Positions 28,010-37,659 of a stretch of 64,000 nt of DNA are shown in pieces; the first letter of the stretch is position 1, and each line of letters opens with the position of its first letter. A model generated the notes under the pieces. It searched no databases and was not told the DNA's origin. It saw nothing but the letters and a program-made list of their open reading frames with translations. This stretch comes from Halioglobus sp. (GTDB taxonomy: Bacteria > Pseudomonadota > Gammaproteobacteria > Pseudomonadales > Halieaceae), in contig PABK01000026.1 in NCBI GenBank assembly GCA_002699145.1, positions 1-64,000 of the forward strand, written 5' to 3'. The translations under genes were made by a program, and so were the position numbers.

Positions 28010-29176
28010 ATGGCCCACGCCCAGGCGGAAAAACGCTACGCGCCCCTGATCATCCTCGCCCTGGTCGCCGCCCTGGTGACCACCCTCGGCCTGTGGGCGC
28101 GCGAGCGCAGCGGTGCGGGCGCCCCGGAGGCGAACGCGCAACGCGCCGGTGACAGCGCCGGCCAGCACTTCAAGTGGAAAATGATCACCACCTGGCCGAA
28201 GAACTTTCCCGGCCTGGGCCTGGCCGCGGAGAACTTTTCCCGCTATGTGCAGGAGATGAGCGACGGCCGGCTCAGCGTGCACGTCTACGGCGCGCGCGAG
28301 ATCGTCCCGGCCATGGAGGTGTTCGACGCGGTGTCGCAGGGCGTCGCCGACGCGGGTCATGGCGCCGCCTATTACTGGAAAGGCAAGGTGCCCTCGGCGG
28401 TCTTCTTCACCGCGGTGCCCTTCGGCATGAACGCCCAGGAAATGAACGGCTGGCTGCACTACGGCGGTGGACTGGAACTGTGGCGCGAGGTCTACGCGCC
28501 CTACAACCTGGTGCCGTTCGCCGGCGGCAGTACCGGCGTGCAGATGGCCGGCTGGTTTACGCGCGAGATCAACTCTATCGACGACCTCAGGGGACTGAAG
28601 ATGCGCATTCCCGGTCTGGCCGGTGAGGTCTTCGCCGCCGCCGGCGGCACCGCCGTGCGCATTGCCGGGGGTGAGCTTTACACTTCCATGCAGACCGGCG
28701 TGATCGACGCGCTGGAATGGGTGGGTCCCTACAATGACCTGGCCTTCGGTTTCCAGGAAGTGGCCCGCTATTACTACTACCCGGGCTGGCATGAGCCGGG
28801 CGCGATGCTCGAGTTCATCGTCAATGCCGATTCCCTGGCCGCGCTGCCCCCGGACCTGCAGGCCATCGTCAAATACGCGGCACGTGCGGTGAACCAGGAC
28901 ATGCTGGACGAGTACACCGCGCGCAACAACGCCGCCCTGGCGCGACTGGTCGACGAGCACGGCGTGCAATTGCGGCGCCTGCCCGACGACGTGCTGCAGG
29001 CCCTGTGGCAGGGCACACGGCAACAGCTGGACAGGCTCGTGGCGGAAGACCCGGTGGCGGCGAAGGTGTACGCGTCCTACCGCGACTTCTACAAGGGCGC
29101 GCGCAACTACCACCACATTTCCGAGCAGGCGTGGATCAATACGCGGGACGAGGTGCTGGGGGACGAGGAGTACTAG
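28010..29176 (+). CDS. TRAP transporter substrate-binding protein (DctP/TakP type)
   Basis: 388 residues. Unusual hydrophobic N-terminus (LIILALVAALVTTLGLW, residues 13-29) acting as signal peptide or membrane anchor. The mature protein has the DctP blocks WKMITTWPKNFPGLGLAAE, DGRLSVHVYGAREIVPAMEVFDAV, GAAYYWKGKVPS and LRGLKMRIPGLAGEV, then QTGVIDALEWVGPYND, where an Arg and a Glu bind the ligand carboxylate. This is the TakP-like branch that binds 2-oxo acids. The permease subunits lie 460 bases downstream on the opposite strand. Confidence 0.9.
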   Translation: MAHAQAEKRYAPLIILALVAALVTTLGLWARERSGAGAPEANAQRAGDSAGQHFKWKMITTWPKNFPGLGLAAENFSRYVQEMSDGRLSVHVYGAREIVPAMEVFDAVSQGVADAGHGAAYYWKGKVPSAVFFTAVPFGMNAQEMNGWLHYGGGLELWREVYAPYNLVPFAGGSTGVQMAGWFTREINSIDDLRGLKMRIPGLAGEVFAAAGGTAVRIAGGELYTSMQTGVIDALEWVGPYNDLAFGFQEVARYYYYPGWHEPGAMLEFIVNADSLAALPPDLQAIVKYAARAVNQDMLDEYTARNNAALARLVDEHGVQLRRLPDDVLQALWQGTRQQLDRLVAEDPVAAKVYASYRDFYKGARNYHHISEQAWINTRDEVLGDEEY

Positions 29177-29200
29177 GGCGCTCCCGGTCCCTGTGGTGTG

Positions 29201-29593
29201 CTAGCGCTTGATCGCGCGGGTGCGCCCGTTCTCGTCGATGGCCACGAAAACGAATTCCCCTTCCGTCACCTTGATGGGTTCGCCGTCGTGCTGCGAGTTG
29301 ATCCACACCTCGACAACGATGCGGATGGAACTGCGCCCCACTTCCAGTACGTCGCAGTAGCAGGACACCACCGCGCCGACGTGCACCGGGGTGAGAAAGG
29401 CCATGCCGTCGATGGCTACCGTGGCCACCCGCCCGCCCGCCACTTCCTGGGCGGTGATCATGCCGGCGATATCCATCTGCGACAGCAGCCAGCCGCCGAA
29501 GATGTCGCCGCTGGCGTTGGTGTCCTTGGGCATCGCCACGGTTTGCAGTGACAATTCACCGTGGGGGATGGGCGCGGTGTCGATATCGTTCAT
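29201..29593 (-). CDS. yciA: Acyl-CoA thioesterase YciA
   Basis: 130 residues, the hotdog thioesterase size. The pattern LQTVAMPKDTNASGDIFGGWLLSQMDIA with the catalytic Asp (SGDIFGGW) is diagnostic for YciA; RVATVAIDGMAFLTPVHVGA and EGEFVFVAIDENGR complete the fold. It hydrolyses a broad range of acyl-CoAs. It sits between the two halves of the TRAP system. Confidence 0.95.
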   Translation of the reverse strand: MNDIDTAPIPHGELSLQTVAMPKDTNASGDIFGGWLLSQMDIAGMITAQEVAGGRVATVAIDGMAFLTPVHVGAVVSCYCDVLEVGRSSIRIVVEVWINSQHDGEPIKVTEGEFVFVAIDENGRTRAIKR

Positions 29594-29634
29594 TTACCAG
29601 TCCTCGCGTCGGCGGGCGTGTCCCGCGGCGCGTA

Positions 29635-30993
29635 TCAGTTCAGGGTAGCGGGCAGCCAGGTGGCCAGTTCGGGGCGGAACCACAGCGCCACGATCAGCAG
29701 GAGTTGGAGGATTATAAAGGGTATTACGCCGCGGTAGATAGCGCCAGTGGGCACCGACTGCGGGGCGACGCCGCGCAGGTAAAACAGGGCGAAACCGAAC
29801 GGCGGCGTGAGGAAAGAAGTCTGCAGGTTCAGGGCGATCATGACGCCGAGCCAGATCGGGTCCAGCCCCATGGCCAGCAGGATAGGCCCGACGATGGGCA
29901 CCACGACGAAGGTGATCTCGATGAAGTCGAGAATGAAGCCGAGCAGGAAGATCACCAGCATGACCACCAGGGTCGCCCCCATGGCGCCGCCCGGCAGGGT
30001 CTGGAAGAAACCGTGAATAAGCTCCTCGCCGCCGAAGCCGCGAAACACCAGTGAAAACACCGCCGCGCCCACCAGGATCATGAACACCATACAGGTCACT
30101 TCCAGGGTGCCGCGCACCGCCTCGCCCAGGCGCTGCCAGTCCATCTGTCGCTTGGCCAGGGCCAGGACCAGCGCGCCCACCGCGCCGATACCCGCAGCCT
30201 CGGTGGGCGTCGCCGCGCCGCCGAGAATGGAACCGAGCACCACCACGATCAGCGCCAGTGGCGGCAACAGTCCGCGCAGCACCTCGCCCACGGCAATGGC
30301 CCCGGCGTCTGCGGGGGGCGCGTGCTGCGGGCGCAGGCGCGCGTAGACCAGCAGGTAGAGGATATACATCGCCACCAGCAGCAGGCCGGGCACCAGCGCG
30401 CCGACGAACAGGTCGCCCACCGAGACGGTCTTCGGGTTGAAGATGTTCATGTTGAGCTGCGCCTGCTGGTAGGCGTTGGAGAGGATGTCGCCGAGCAACA
30501 CCAGGGCGATGGAGGGCGGGATGATCTGGCCCAGGGTGCCGGTGGCGGCAATGGTGCCGGTGGCCAGCGCCGGGCTGTAACCGTTGCGCAGCATGGTGGG
30601 CAGCGACAGCAGGCCCATGGTGACCACGGTGGCGCCGACGATACCGGTGCTGGCGGCCAGGAACATGCCGACTACCACCACGGAAATCCCGAGCCCGCCG
30701 CGCAGGCCGCCGAACACGCGCGCCATGCTGTCGAGCAGTTCCTCGGCCACGCGCGACTTCTCCAGAATGTTGCCCATGAGGATGAACAGGGGCACGGCGA
30801 TCAGCGTGGTGTTGTTGACCGTGCCGAATATGCGCCCGGGCAGCGCGGAGAGAAAGCCGGCGTCGAACACGCCCAGCAGTACCCCGCCGGTGGCGAAGGC
30901 CAGCGCCGTGCCCGCCAGGGTAAAGGCGACCGGGTAGCCCAGCATCAGCAGCAGGCAAACCGCCAGGAACAGGTAGAGCGAGAGGTATTCCAT
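29635..30993 (-). CDS. TRAP transporter large permease (DctM)
   Basis: 452 residues with about 12 membrane helices; starts MEYLSLYLFLAVCLLLMLGY. Family blocks include PLFILMGNILEKS, FLAASTGIVGATVVTMGLLS, GTLGQIIPPSIALVLLGDIL and ATPTEAAGIGAVGAL. It is the sodium-coupled channel subunit of a tripartite ATP-independent transporter. Its ATG overlaps the TGA of the small subunit gene (ATGA). Confidence 0.95.
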   Translation of the reverse strand: MEYLSLYLFLAVCLLLMLGYPVAFTLAGTALAFATGGVLLGVFDAGFLSALPGRIFGTVNNTTLIAVPLFILMGNILEKSRVAEELLDSMARVFGGLRGGLGISVVVVGMFLAASTGIVGATVVTMGLLSLPTMLRNGYSPALATGTIAATGTLGQIIPPSIALVLLGDILSNAYQQAQLNMNIFNPKTVSVGDLFVGALVPGLLLVAMYILYLLVYARLRPQHAPPADAGAIAVGEVLRGLLPPLALIVVVLGSILGGAATPTEAAGIGAVGALVLALAKRQMDWQRLGEAVRGTLEVTCMVFMILVGAAVFSLVFRGFGGEELIHGFFQTLPGGAMGATLVVMLVIFLLGFILDFIEITFVVVPIVGPILLAMGLDPIWLGVMIALNLQTSFLTPPFGFALFYLRGVAPQSVPTGAIYRGVIPFIILQLLLIVALWFRPELATWLPATLN

Positions 30994-31508
30994 CAGTGTT
31001 CTGCGCCCTCAACCAGGTACAGTGCGCTGCGCAGTACCTCGGCGATGCCCTGCAGGGCGAGGGTGATGGCCGCCACCGGCAGCAGCGTCTTGAGCAGGAA
31101 CACGGCGGGGATGCCGCCGGGCTCGGGGGAGCTCTCACGCATGGCCCAGGACTCGGCCACGTAGTCCCAGCTGCTGGCGATGATGAAGGCGCACAGGGGC
31201 AGCAGGAAGACGATGCCGCCGAGGCTGTTGACCCAGGCGCGGGTACGCGCGCTGAAATTGCGGTAGAAGATGTCCACCCGCACGTGCGCCCCGGTTTTCA
31301 GCGCGTAGGCCGCGCCGAGCAGGAACAGCGCGCCGTGCATGTAGGTCACCGCTTCCTGGGCGGGGATGGAACCGATATTGAAGCCGTAGCGTAGTATCAC
31401 GACGAACGCGACGAGCAGCGCCATGCCCAGGGCGAGCCACGCCAGCAGGCGGCCACAGCGGTCGGTAAATGCGTCGATGTAACGCACCAGGGTATGCAGT
31501 GCGGGCAT
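30993..31508 (-). CDS. TRAP transporter small permease (DctQ)
   Basis: 171 residues from the ATG at 31508; the longer upstream frame overlaps the divergent yaaA region. Four membrane helices, with the motif IPAQEAVTYMHGALFLLGAAYALKTGAHVRVDIFY that is typical for DctQ. It pairs with the DctM subunit and the binding protein at 28010. Confidence 0.92.
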   Translation of the reverse strand: MPALHTLVRYIDAFTDRCGRLLAWLALGMALLVAFVVILRYGFNIGSIPAQEAVTYMHGALFLLGAAYALKTGAHVRVDIFYRNFSARTRAWVNSLGGIVFLLPLCAFIIASSWDYVAESWAMRESSPEPGGIPAVFLLKTLLPVAAITLALQGIAEVLRSALYLVEGAEH

Positions 31509-31605
31509 GGTAGACAGGTCTTTTTGATTATCGAGGCGCAGAGTATCATAGCCCGCTGCCCGACGCGTAATTGAACCAACCCTTCGAGATAGCGGAACCT
31601 GCCCC

Positions 31606-32388
31606 ATGCTGACTGTGATATCCCCGGCCAAGACCCTGGATTTCGATTCCAGGCCCACCACGCGCAGGGCCACCCAGCCGCAGTTCCTCGAGCGCTCCGC
31701 GGCGCTGGTGGACGATGCGCGCGCCCTCAGTCCGGCCGACATTCGCAGCCTCATGGGGGTGAGCGAAAACATCGCCGAGCTCAACCACCAGCGCTTCATG
31801 AACTGGGGCACACCCTTTTCACTGGATAACGCCAAGCAGGCGATCCTCGCCTTCAAGGGCGACGTGTACACGGGGCTGGAGGCGGAAACGCTGAATGCCA
31901 AACAGCTGGGCTTCGCGCAGCAGCACCTGCGCATCCTGTCGGGGCTGTACGGCCTGCTGCGCCCGCTGGACCTGATGCAGCCCTATCGCCTGGAGATGGG
32001 CCTGAAGTTCGCCAACTCCGGCGGCAAGAACCTGTACGAGTTCTGGGGCGACGACCTCACCGCGGCGATCGACGCCCAGCTCGGCAAGTCGGGCTCGCGA
32101 GTGCTGGTCAACCTGGCCTCCAACGAGTACTTCCGCTCGCTCAAGGCCCGCTCACTCGACGCCGATATCGTCACCCCGGTGTTCAGGGACCTGAAAAATG
32201 GCAAGTACCGGGTCATCAGCTTTTTCGCCAAGAAGGCGCGTGGGCAGATGGCGCGCTACATCATCGACAACGAGCTGAACGATCCCGACGGGCTGAAAAA
32301 ATTCCGCCGTGACGGCTACCGCTATAACCGGGCCGAGTCCACGGCGCGCGAGCTGGTCTTCACCCGCGACCAGCCACCGGCCGGCTGA
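31606..32388 (+). CDS. yaaA: Peroxide stress protein YaaA
   Basis: 260 residues, standard length. N-terminus MLTVISPAKTLDFDS, then LMGVSENIAELNHQRF, FKGDVYTGLEAETL, LRILSGLYGLLRPLDLMQPYRLEMG, LVNLASNEYFRS and SFFAKKARGQMARYI are the conserved blocks of the DUF328/UPF0246 family. E. coli YaaA lowers intracellular free iron under peroxide stress and has a DNA-binding fold. Confidence 0.96.
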   Translation: MLTVISPAKTLDFDSRPTTRRATQPQFLERSAALVDDARALSPADIRSLMGVSENIAELNHQRFMNWGTPFSLDNAKQAILAFKGDVYTGLEAETLNAKQLGFAQQHLRILSGLYGLLRPLDLMQPYRLEMGLKFANSGGKNLYEFWGDDLTAAIDAQLGKSGSRVLVNLASNEYFRSLKARSLDADIVTPVFRDLKNGKYRVISFFAKKARGQMARYIIDNELNDPDGLKKFRRDGYRYNRAESTARELVFTRDQPPAG

Positions 32389-32405
32389 GCGGCGCGCCGC
32401 CAGCC

Positions 32406-33005
32406 ATGCACGAGCTGCCCTTTTCCCAGGCCTGCGAGAACAACAAGTCCCATATCCTGGCGGTCTTGCGCGCGGCGTTCGCCGGCCGCGGCCAGGTGCT
32501 GGAAATCGGCAGCGGCACCGGCCAGCACGCCTGTCACTTCGCGCAACAGCTGCCACAGCTGCGCTGGCAGCCCACGGACCTGCCGCAGAACCTGCCCGTA
32601 CTGCGGCCGCGCTGCGCGGCCTATCCCGGCGACAACCTGCTGCCGCCGCTGCCCCTGGACGTGCGCGACGACCCCTGGTCGGTGCCGGTGCCCGACGCTG
32701 TGTTCAGCGCCAACAGCCTGCACATCATGTCCATGGACTCGGTGCGGTGCTTCTTCGGCGGCCTCGCCGCGGGCATGCGCGGCGACACCACCCTGGCGGT
32801 GTACGGCCCGTTCAACTACGGCGGTCGCTATACCAGCGACAGCAACGCGCGCTTTGACCAGTGGCTGGCGCAGCAACACCCGGACAGCGCGATTCGCGAT
32901 TTCGAGGCGGTGGATGCGCTGGCGCGGGAGGCGGGTTTCGAGCTGCAGTCCGACAATGAGATGCCGGCGAACAATCGCCTGCTGTTGTGGCGCGCCCGCG
33001 GCTGA
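32406..33005 (+). CDS. DUF938 SAM-dependent methyltransferase-like protein
   Basis: 199 residues. FSQACENNKSHILAVLRAAF and VLEIGSGTGQHACHFAQQLP (motif I), WQPTDLP (end of strand 2) and FSANSLHIMS (motif IV) define the DUF938 family. No substrate is known. It follows yaaA by 17 bases in the same direction, so the two are likely co-transcribed. Confidence 0.92.
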   Translation: MHELPFSQACENNKSHILAVLRAAFAGRGQVLEIGSGTGQHACHFAQQLPQLRWQPTDLPQNLPVLRPRCAAYPGDNLLPPLPLDVRDDPWSVPVPDAVFSANSLHIMSMDSVRCFFGGLAAGMRGDTTLAVYGPFNYGGRYTSDSNARFDQWLAQQHPDSAIRDFEAVDALAREAGFELQSDNEMPANNRLLLWRARG

Positions 33006-33041
33006 GGCGCAACGTGTCGCGCCGCGCGTCCGGTGCGAGCG

Positions 33042-34214
33042 TTAGCGGGCCTGTGCGGCGGGGTCCCTGAAGGGCAGCAGGCGGGCGGCCTCCTGCCGGT
33101 ACTGCTCATTGTGCAAGGCCTCGCGGCGGGTGAAGTCGCCGACCGCCTCGGACAGGCGCGGGTCGGCAATCCAGTGGCTGGAGCACGTGGTGATGGGGCG
33201 GAAACCGCGCTGGATCTTGTGCTCGCCCTGGGCCCCCGGGTCGAAGCGCGCCAGCTTGTGGCGGATGCAGTACTCGATGCCCTGGTAGTAACAGGCCTCG
33301 AAGTGCAGGCAGTCGAACTCGTACTCGCAGCCCCAGTAACGGCCGTACAGGGTGTCGCTGGAGCGGAAGCAGAGGGCGCCGGCCACCGCCTCGCCGTCCT
33401 TGCTGGCGAAGATCATCACCACCTGGTCGCCCAGGCCGGCGGCGGTATCGAGGAAGAACTCGCGGCTGAGGTAGCCGCCGTGGCCGCTGCGCTTGGCGTA
33501 GGTGAGCTGGTAGAAGCGGTAGAACTGTTGCCAGTGCGCCTCGCTGATCTGCTCGCCGCTGAGCGTTTCCAGGCTCAGTCCCTGCTCCTGCACCCGCCGC
33601 CGCTCGCGGCGCAGGCTCTTGCGCTTGCGGCTGCTGAAGGTGCCGAGGAACTCGTCGAAGGAGGCGAAACCCTCGTTGAACCAGTGGAACTGGGTGGCCA
33701 GCCGCTGGTGCAGGCCCTGGGCGAGCAGGGCGTCGCTGACCGCCTGTTCGGGAAACAGCAGGTGCCAGGAGGACAGGCCCTTGTCCGTGGCGAAATCGCG
33801 CACCGCCTGCAGCGCCAGCGCGATGCCCTCGCCCTCCTCCAGGCCCGGCGCGGTGCAGATGCGTGGGCCGGTGGCGGGGGTGAAGGGCACCGCGGTGACC
33901 AGCTTGGGGTAGTAGTGCAGGCCGCTCTGGCGCCAGGCGTCGGACCAGGACCAGTCGAAGACATACTCGCCGTAGGAATGCGACTTCAGGTACAGGGGCA
34001 TCAGTGCCGCCAGTTCACCGTCGCGGTGCAATAACAGGTGGCAGGGCTGCCAGCCCGACGCGGCGTCGGTACAGCCGGTGCGTTCCAGGCCGTGCAGGAA
34101 CTCGTGGCGCAGGAAGGGGTAGTCCGTGCCGCTCAGGGCGTTCCAGCGGGCGGCCTCGACCTGGTCCAGGCTGGTGATGAACTGTGCGCTGTACGCGGGC
34201 TCGCGCGCCGTCAT
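33042..34214 (-). CDS. FemAB/GNAT-like peptidoglycan-type acyltransferase family protein
   Basis: 390 residues from ATG 34214, whose ATGA overlaps the ubiA stop. The N-terminal part ([24 protein letters not shown]) and the C-terminal [28 protein letters not shown] belong to a GNAT superfamily branch (formerly DUF482, FemAB-like). The central [19 protein letters not shown] helix is typical. Activity not established; relatives may transfer aminoacyl or acyl groups. Confidence 0.86.
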   Translation of the reverse strand: MTAREPAYSAQFITSLDQVEAARWNALSGTDYPFLRHEFLHGLERTGCTDAASGWQPCHLLLHRDGELAALMPLYLKSHSYGEYVFDWSWSDAWRQSGLHYYPKLVTAVPFTPATGPRICTAPGLEEGEGIALALQAVRDFATDKGLSSWHLLFPEQAVSDALLAQGLHQRLATQFHWFNEGFASFDEFLGTFSSRKRKSLRRERRRVQEQGLSLETLSGEQISEAHWQQFYRFYQLTYAKRSGHGGYLSREFFLDTAAGLGDQVVMIFASKDGEAVAGALCFRSSDTLYGRYWGCEYEFDCLHFEACYYQGIEYCIRHKLARFDPGAQGEHKIQRGFRPITTCSSHWIADPRLSEAVGDFTRREALHNEQYRQEAARLLPFRDPAAQAR

Positions 34215-35083
34215 GCCCCACTCCCGAGCGCGTAGTCCAGCACGATGCCGGCGAAGATCACCATGCCGACCCAGTTGTTGTGCAGGAAGGCGCGAAAGCA
34301 GGGAGCGGGTTCCCGGGCGCGGATCAGGTACTGGTGGTAGGCGAACAGGAGCGCCGCGCAGAGCAGCGCGAGCCGGTAGTACAGGCCCAGGCCGAAAGCC
34401 TCGCCGGCCAGGTACAGGGCGGCCAGGCTGGCGCACTGCAGGCAGGCGATCGCCAGGCGATCGTGCTGGCCCAGCAGCACCGCGGTGGACTTGATGCCGA
34501 CGATCAGGTCGTCCGCGCGGTCCACCATGGCGTACTGGGTGTCGTAGGCCACGGTCCACAACAGGTTGCCGAGGTAGAGCCACCACAGGGCGGCCGGCAG
34601 TTCGCCGCGCTGGGCGGCGAAGGCCATGGGGATGGCCCAGGAAAACGCCGCGCCCAGTACCACCTGGGGCAGGTGGGTGTAGCGTTTCATGAAGGGATAG
34701 GTGGAGGCCAGCAGTACGGCGGCCACCGACAGCAGCACGGTCAGCCGGTTGGTCAGCAGCACCAGGGCAAAGGCCGCCGCCAGGAGTACGCCGAACAACA
34801 GCAGCGCCTCCTTTTCGCTGACGGCGCCGGTCACCAGCGGCCGCTCGCGGGTGCGGCTGACGCCGCCGTCGAGGTTGCGGTCGGCGTAGTCGTTGACGAT
34901 GCAGCCGGCGGAGCGCATCAGGAAGGTCCCCAGGGCGAAGATCAGTAACAGGTGGTAGTCGGGTACGCCGCGCGCCGCTATCCACAGCGCCCACAGGGTG
35001 GGCCACAGAAGCAACAGGGTGCCGATCGGCTTGTCGAAACGGATCAGCTGCAGCAGGGCGCCGCTCCGGGAGGCTGTGGTCAT
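34211..35083 (-). CDS. ubiA: 4-hydroxybenzoate octaprenyltransferase UbiA
   Basis: 290 residues from the ATG at 35083 (a further ATG at 35125 would give 304). Membrane prenyltransferase with about eight helices. The two Asp-rich motifs are visible: [20 protein letters not shown] (first) and [13 protein letters not shown] (second), which coordinate magnesium-diphosphate. It prenylates 4-hydroxybenzoate in ubiquinone synthesis, using the product of the adjacent ubiC. Downstream it overlaps the FemAB-like gene by four bases. Confidence 0.95.
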   Translation of the reverse strand: MTTASRSGALLQLIRFDKPIGTLLLLWPTLWALWIAARGVPDYHLLLIFALGTFLMRSAGCIVNDYADRNLDGGVSRTRERPLVTGAVSEKEALLLFGVLLAAAFALVLLTNRLTVLLSVAAVLLASTYPFMKRYTHLPQVVLGAAFSWAIPMAFAAQRGELPAALWWLYLGNLLWTVAYDTQYAMVDRADDLIVGIKSTAVLLGQHDRLAIACLQCASLAALYLAGEAFGLGLYYRLALLCAALLFAYHQYLIRAREPAPCFRAFLHNNWVGMVIFAGIVLDYALGSGA

Positions 35084-35134
35084 CGCGTTCGCGCTGTGGT
35101 CATCGCGCCGGTTCGCCGCGGTCAAAACCCTAGC

Positions 35135-35782
35135 TTACTGGGTTGGCGAGGCAAATGCAGCGTTGACGCGGCCGCGCTGGGAGCGGTGCACGGGCAGGGT
35201 CGCCGGCCAGGGGCGGAAAGGCTGCAGGAACACCTCGCTAACCAGCAGCTGCTTGCCCTGGATATCGAAGCGTGAGCGCCGCCCCCAGGCGGGCGTCGGC
35301 TGGCGTAGTTGAGGCGGCAGGTAGGCGCTGTCGCCGCGCATGTGGGCGAGTTCGAAGGGGCTGCGCTGCATGTCCGGGTGGCTGAACAGGATGGCGCCCA
35401 GGGAGCGGTTGTGCAGGCGCCGCAGGTGGCCCAGGCAGCCGTGCAGGCTGGCCACCGGGAAGACACTGCGCGCGAACACCACCGCCTCGTCTCCCAGCCG
35501 CAGGGCGACCTCGCGCACCAGGGCGCGTTGCCGCGGCGGGCAGCCGAGCAGGGCGCGTTCCGTGAGCAACGGCACCTCCCAGCCCTGGTACAGCCGCTGC
35601 ACGCGAAACGGCCCCTGGTCCAGCGCGACCAGGCGCGCGGTGAGCGAGCCGTCGTCGGTCAGCCAGGCGCGGGTGGCCGGAGGCAGTGAGCGAGTGGTGT
35701 AGCGCTCCAGGCTGCGCCAGCGCGGCTCGGCGACGATGCGCTGGCGCGTCCCGGCGGCGCTGTGGGTGGCATGGGCCTGCAA
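35135..35782 (-). CDS. ubiC: Chorismate lyase UbiC
   Basis: 215 residues from TTG 35782, which has AGGAGG 5 bases upstream; a GTG two codons earlier overlaps that site and ATG 35890 would add 36 poorly conserved residues. The blocks LPPATRAWLTDDGSLTARL, REVALRLGDEAVVFARSVFP, LGAILFSHPDMQRSPFELAHM and WGRRSRFDIQGKQLLVSEVFL align with UbiC. It splits chorismate to 4-hydroxybenzoate and pyruvate, the first committed step of ubiquinone synthesis. Somewhat longer than E. coli UbiC (165 residues) at both ends. Confidence 0.88.
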   Translation of the reverse strand: MQAHATHSAAGTRQRIVAEPRWRSLERYTTRSLPPATRAWLTDDGSLTARLVALDQGPFRVQRLYQGWEVPLLTERALLGCPPRQRALVREVALRLGDEAVVFARSVFPVASLHGCLGHLRRLHNRSLGAILFSHPDMQRSPFELAHMRGDSAYLPPQLRQPTPAWGRRSRFDIQGKQLLVSEVFLQPFRPWPATLPVHRSQRGRVNAAFASPTQ

Positions 35783-36013
35783 CGGCACCTCCTGCGGCGA
35801 AAGGGGCGAGAATGCGTCAACGCCGCGGCGCTTGCAAGTCCGCGTGCGGGCCTGACAGGACATACCCGCAGCGCCAGAAAACCCTTGCACATTTATCGCA
35901 CAACTCTATAGTGATGGGCCTCGATTTTTTTCCCCTGTTCCGGCACCGCGGTCAGCGCACTTCCCCGTCTGGAACACGCCAGGGGTTCGGTATTGACGTG
36001 AGCGAGAGACAGT

Positions 36014-37384
36014 ATGAGTAAGTGGGAATGTATAGTCTGTGGCCTGATCTACGACGAGAAAGAGGGCTGGCCCGATGACGGCATCGCGCCGGGCACGAAG
36101 TGGGAAGATGTGCCCGAGGACTGGCTCTGCCCCGACTGCGGCGTCGGCAAGGAAGACTTCGAGTTGCTGGAGGAGGCGCCGGTCGAGGATACGCCGCACC
36201 ACGAGGAGCCGGTGGTCGACAAGGTGCACGCCCCCGTGGTCATTCTCGGCACCGGCCTGGCGGGCTACGGCGTGGCCAAGGAATTCCGCAAACACGACAG
36301 CGAGACGCCGCTGCTGCTGATCACCTCCGACGATGGCCGTTCCTATTCCAAGCCGATGCTGTCCACCGGTTACACCCGGCAGACCGAGGCGGACGACCTC
36401 GCCCAGGCCGATGCCGGCAGCATGGGGCGCCAGCTAAAGGCCAGCGTCTGGACCATGACCAAGGTCAGCGAGATCGATACCGCCAGGCAGATGATCAAGG
36501 TCGGTGACGCACAGACCGAGGTGCACTACGGCAAGCTGGTGCTGGCGGTCGGTGCGGAGGTCATCCGCCCGCCCATCGCCGGCGACGGCCTGGACCTGGT
36601 GTACTCCATCAACGACCTGGCGGACTTCGCCGATTTTCGCACCGCGGTGAAGAAAAACGGGGTGAAGAAGGTCTGCCTGATCGGCGCCGGCCTGATCGGC
36701 TGCGAGTACACCAACGACCTGCTCAACGGCGATTTCGAGGTCGAGGCGGTGGACCCGCTGGGCTACTGCCTGCCCACCCTGCTGCCCGAGCCCGCCGGCA
36801 AGGCGGTGCAGGCCGCGCTGGAGGAAAAAGGCGCACGCTTCCACTTCGGCCCGCTGGTGACCGAGGTGAACAAGCGCGACGACGGCGTGCGCGTCACCCT
36901 GGACAGCGGCGAGACCATCGACGCCGACATCGTCGTCTCCGCCGTCGGCGTGCGCCCCAGCACCACGCTGGCCGCGGCCAGCGGCATCGAGACCAACCGC
37001 GGCGTGGTCACCAACAAGCTGCTGGAGACCAGCGCGCCCAACGTCTACGCCATGGGTGACTGCGCCGAGGTCTGCGGCCACGTGCTGGTCTACGTGGCGC
37101 CGCTGATGGCCGCCGCCAGGGCGCTGGGCAAGACCCTTGCCGGCGAGCCCACGGAAGTCAGCTACGCGGCCATGCCGGTGACCATCAAGACCCCGGCCTG
37201 CCCGGTGGTGGTAGCGCCGCCGGCGCAGGGCGCCGAGGGCGAGTGGTCTATCGAGCAGAACGGCAACGACGTCAAGGCCACCTTCCGCGACAGCGGCGGC
37301 AACCTCCTGGGTTTCGCCCTCACTGGCGAGGCGACCAAGGAGAAGCTGGCCCTGCAGAAGGAACTGCCGGCGATCCTGCCCTGA
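36014..37384 (+). CDS. Rubredoxin-rubredoxin reductase fusion protein
   Basis: 456 residues. Residues 1-55 are a complete rubredoxin: [31 protein letters not shown] then [13 protein letters not shown], with the four iron-binding cysteines in two CxxC pairs. After a 15-residue acidic linker comes an FAD/NAD reductase of about 380 residues ([20 protein letters not shown] for [21 protein letters not shown] for [14 protein letters not shown] for FAD). In pseudomonads the two are separate genes (rubA, rubB/alkT) passing electrons from NADH to rubredoxin for alkane hydroxylase or for oxidative stress defence. Here they are one polypeptide. Confidence 0.93.
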   Translation: MSKWECIVCGLIYDEKEGWPDDGIAPGTKWEDVPEDWLCPDCGVGKEDFELLEEAPVEDTPHHEEPVVDKVHAPVVILGTGLAGYGVAKEFRKHDSETPLLLITSDDGRSYSKPMLSTGYTRQTEADDLAQADAGSMGRQLKASVWTMTKVSEIDTARQMIKVGDAQTEVHYGKLVLAVGAEVIRPPIAGDGLDLVYSINDLADFADFRTAVKKNGVKKVCLIGAGLIGCEYTNDLLNGDFEVEAVDPLGYCLPTLLPEPAGKAVQAALEEKGARFHFGPLVTEVNKRDDGVRVTLDSGETIDADIVVSAVGVRPSTTLAAASGIETNRGVVTNKLLETSAPNVYAMGDCAEVCGHVLVYVAPLMAAARALGKTLAGEPTEVSYAAMPVTIKTPACPVVVAPPAQGAEGEWSIEQNGNDVKATFRDSGGNLLGFALTGEATKEKLALQKELPAILP

Positions 37385-37397
37385 GTGTCGGGCTCAC

Positions 37398-37511
37398 GTC
37401 ATCCCCACACCCCGTCATCCCCGCGCAAGCGGACCCGGCCCCGTCATCCCCGCGCAAGCGGGGATCCAGGGCGGCCTGGAATCACTGGATTCCCGCTTGC
37501 GCGGGAATGAC
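37398..37511. repeat. Inverted extragenic repeat cluster (GTCATCCCCGCGCAAGCGG type)
   Basis: Three direct copies beginning GTCATCCCC (37398, 37414, 37443), the last two continuing GCGCAAGCGG, are followed by an inverted copy (CTGGATTCCCGCTTGCG to GGGAATGAC, 37485-37511). The copy at 37443-37469 pairs with the inverted one as a long hairpin with a 15-base loop. This motif is a familiar intergenic REP-like element in many proteobacteria and probably acts as terminator or mRNA-stabilising structure between the convergent flanking genes. Confidence 0.75.
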
Positions 37512-37579
37512 GGGAACCTGGAATGACGGGAACCTGGAATGACGGGAACCCGGAGTGGCGGGAACCCGGAATGGCGGGA
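37506..37579 (+). repeat. 16-bp tandem repeat
   Basis: The unit AATGACGGGAACCTGG is repeated about 4.6 times (starts 37506, 37522, 37538, 37554, 37570) with increasing divergence. It shares its first bases with the inverted repeat arm, so it grew from that element by slippage. Confidence 0.8.
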
Positions 37580-37659
37580 CAGCGCACAGGGCGGGCCTTT
37601 AAACCTGTCCAGTAGCGGGGAGGGCCTTGTTGCCGCAGCTCTGCGCCGTGGCACCGCCC

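Noticed and set aside
37398-37579. Possible CRISPR array
   Set aside because: Tandem units are directly adjacent without unique spacers and no cas genes are near; it is a slippage repeat next to a REP-like element.
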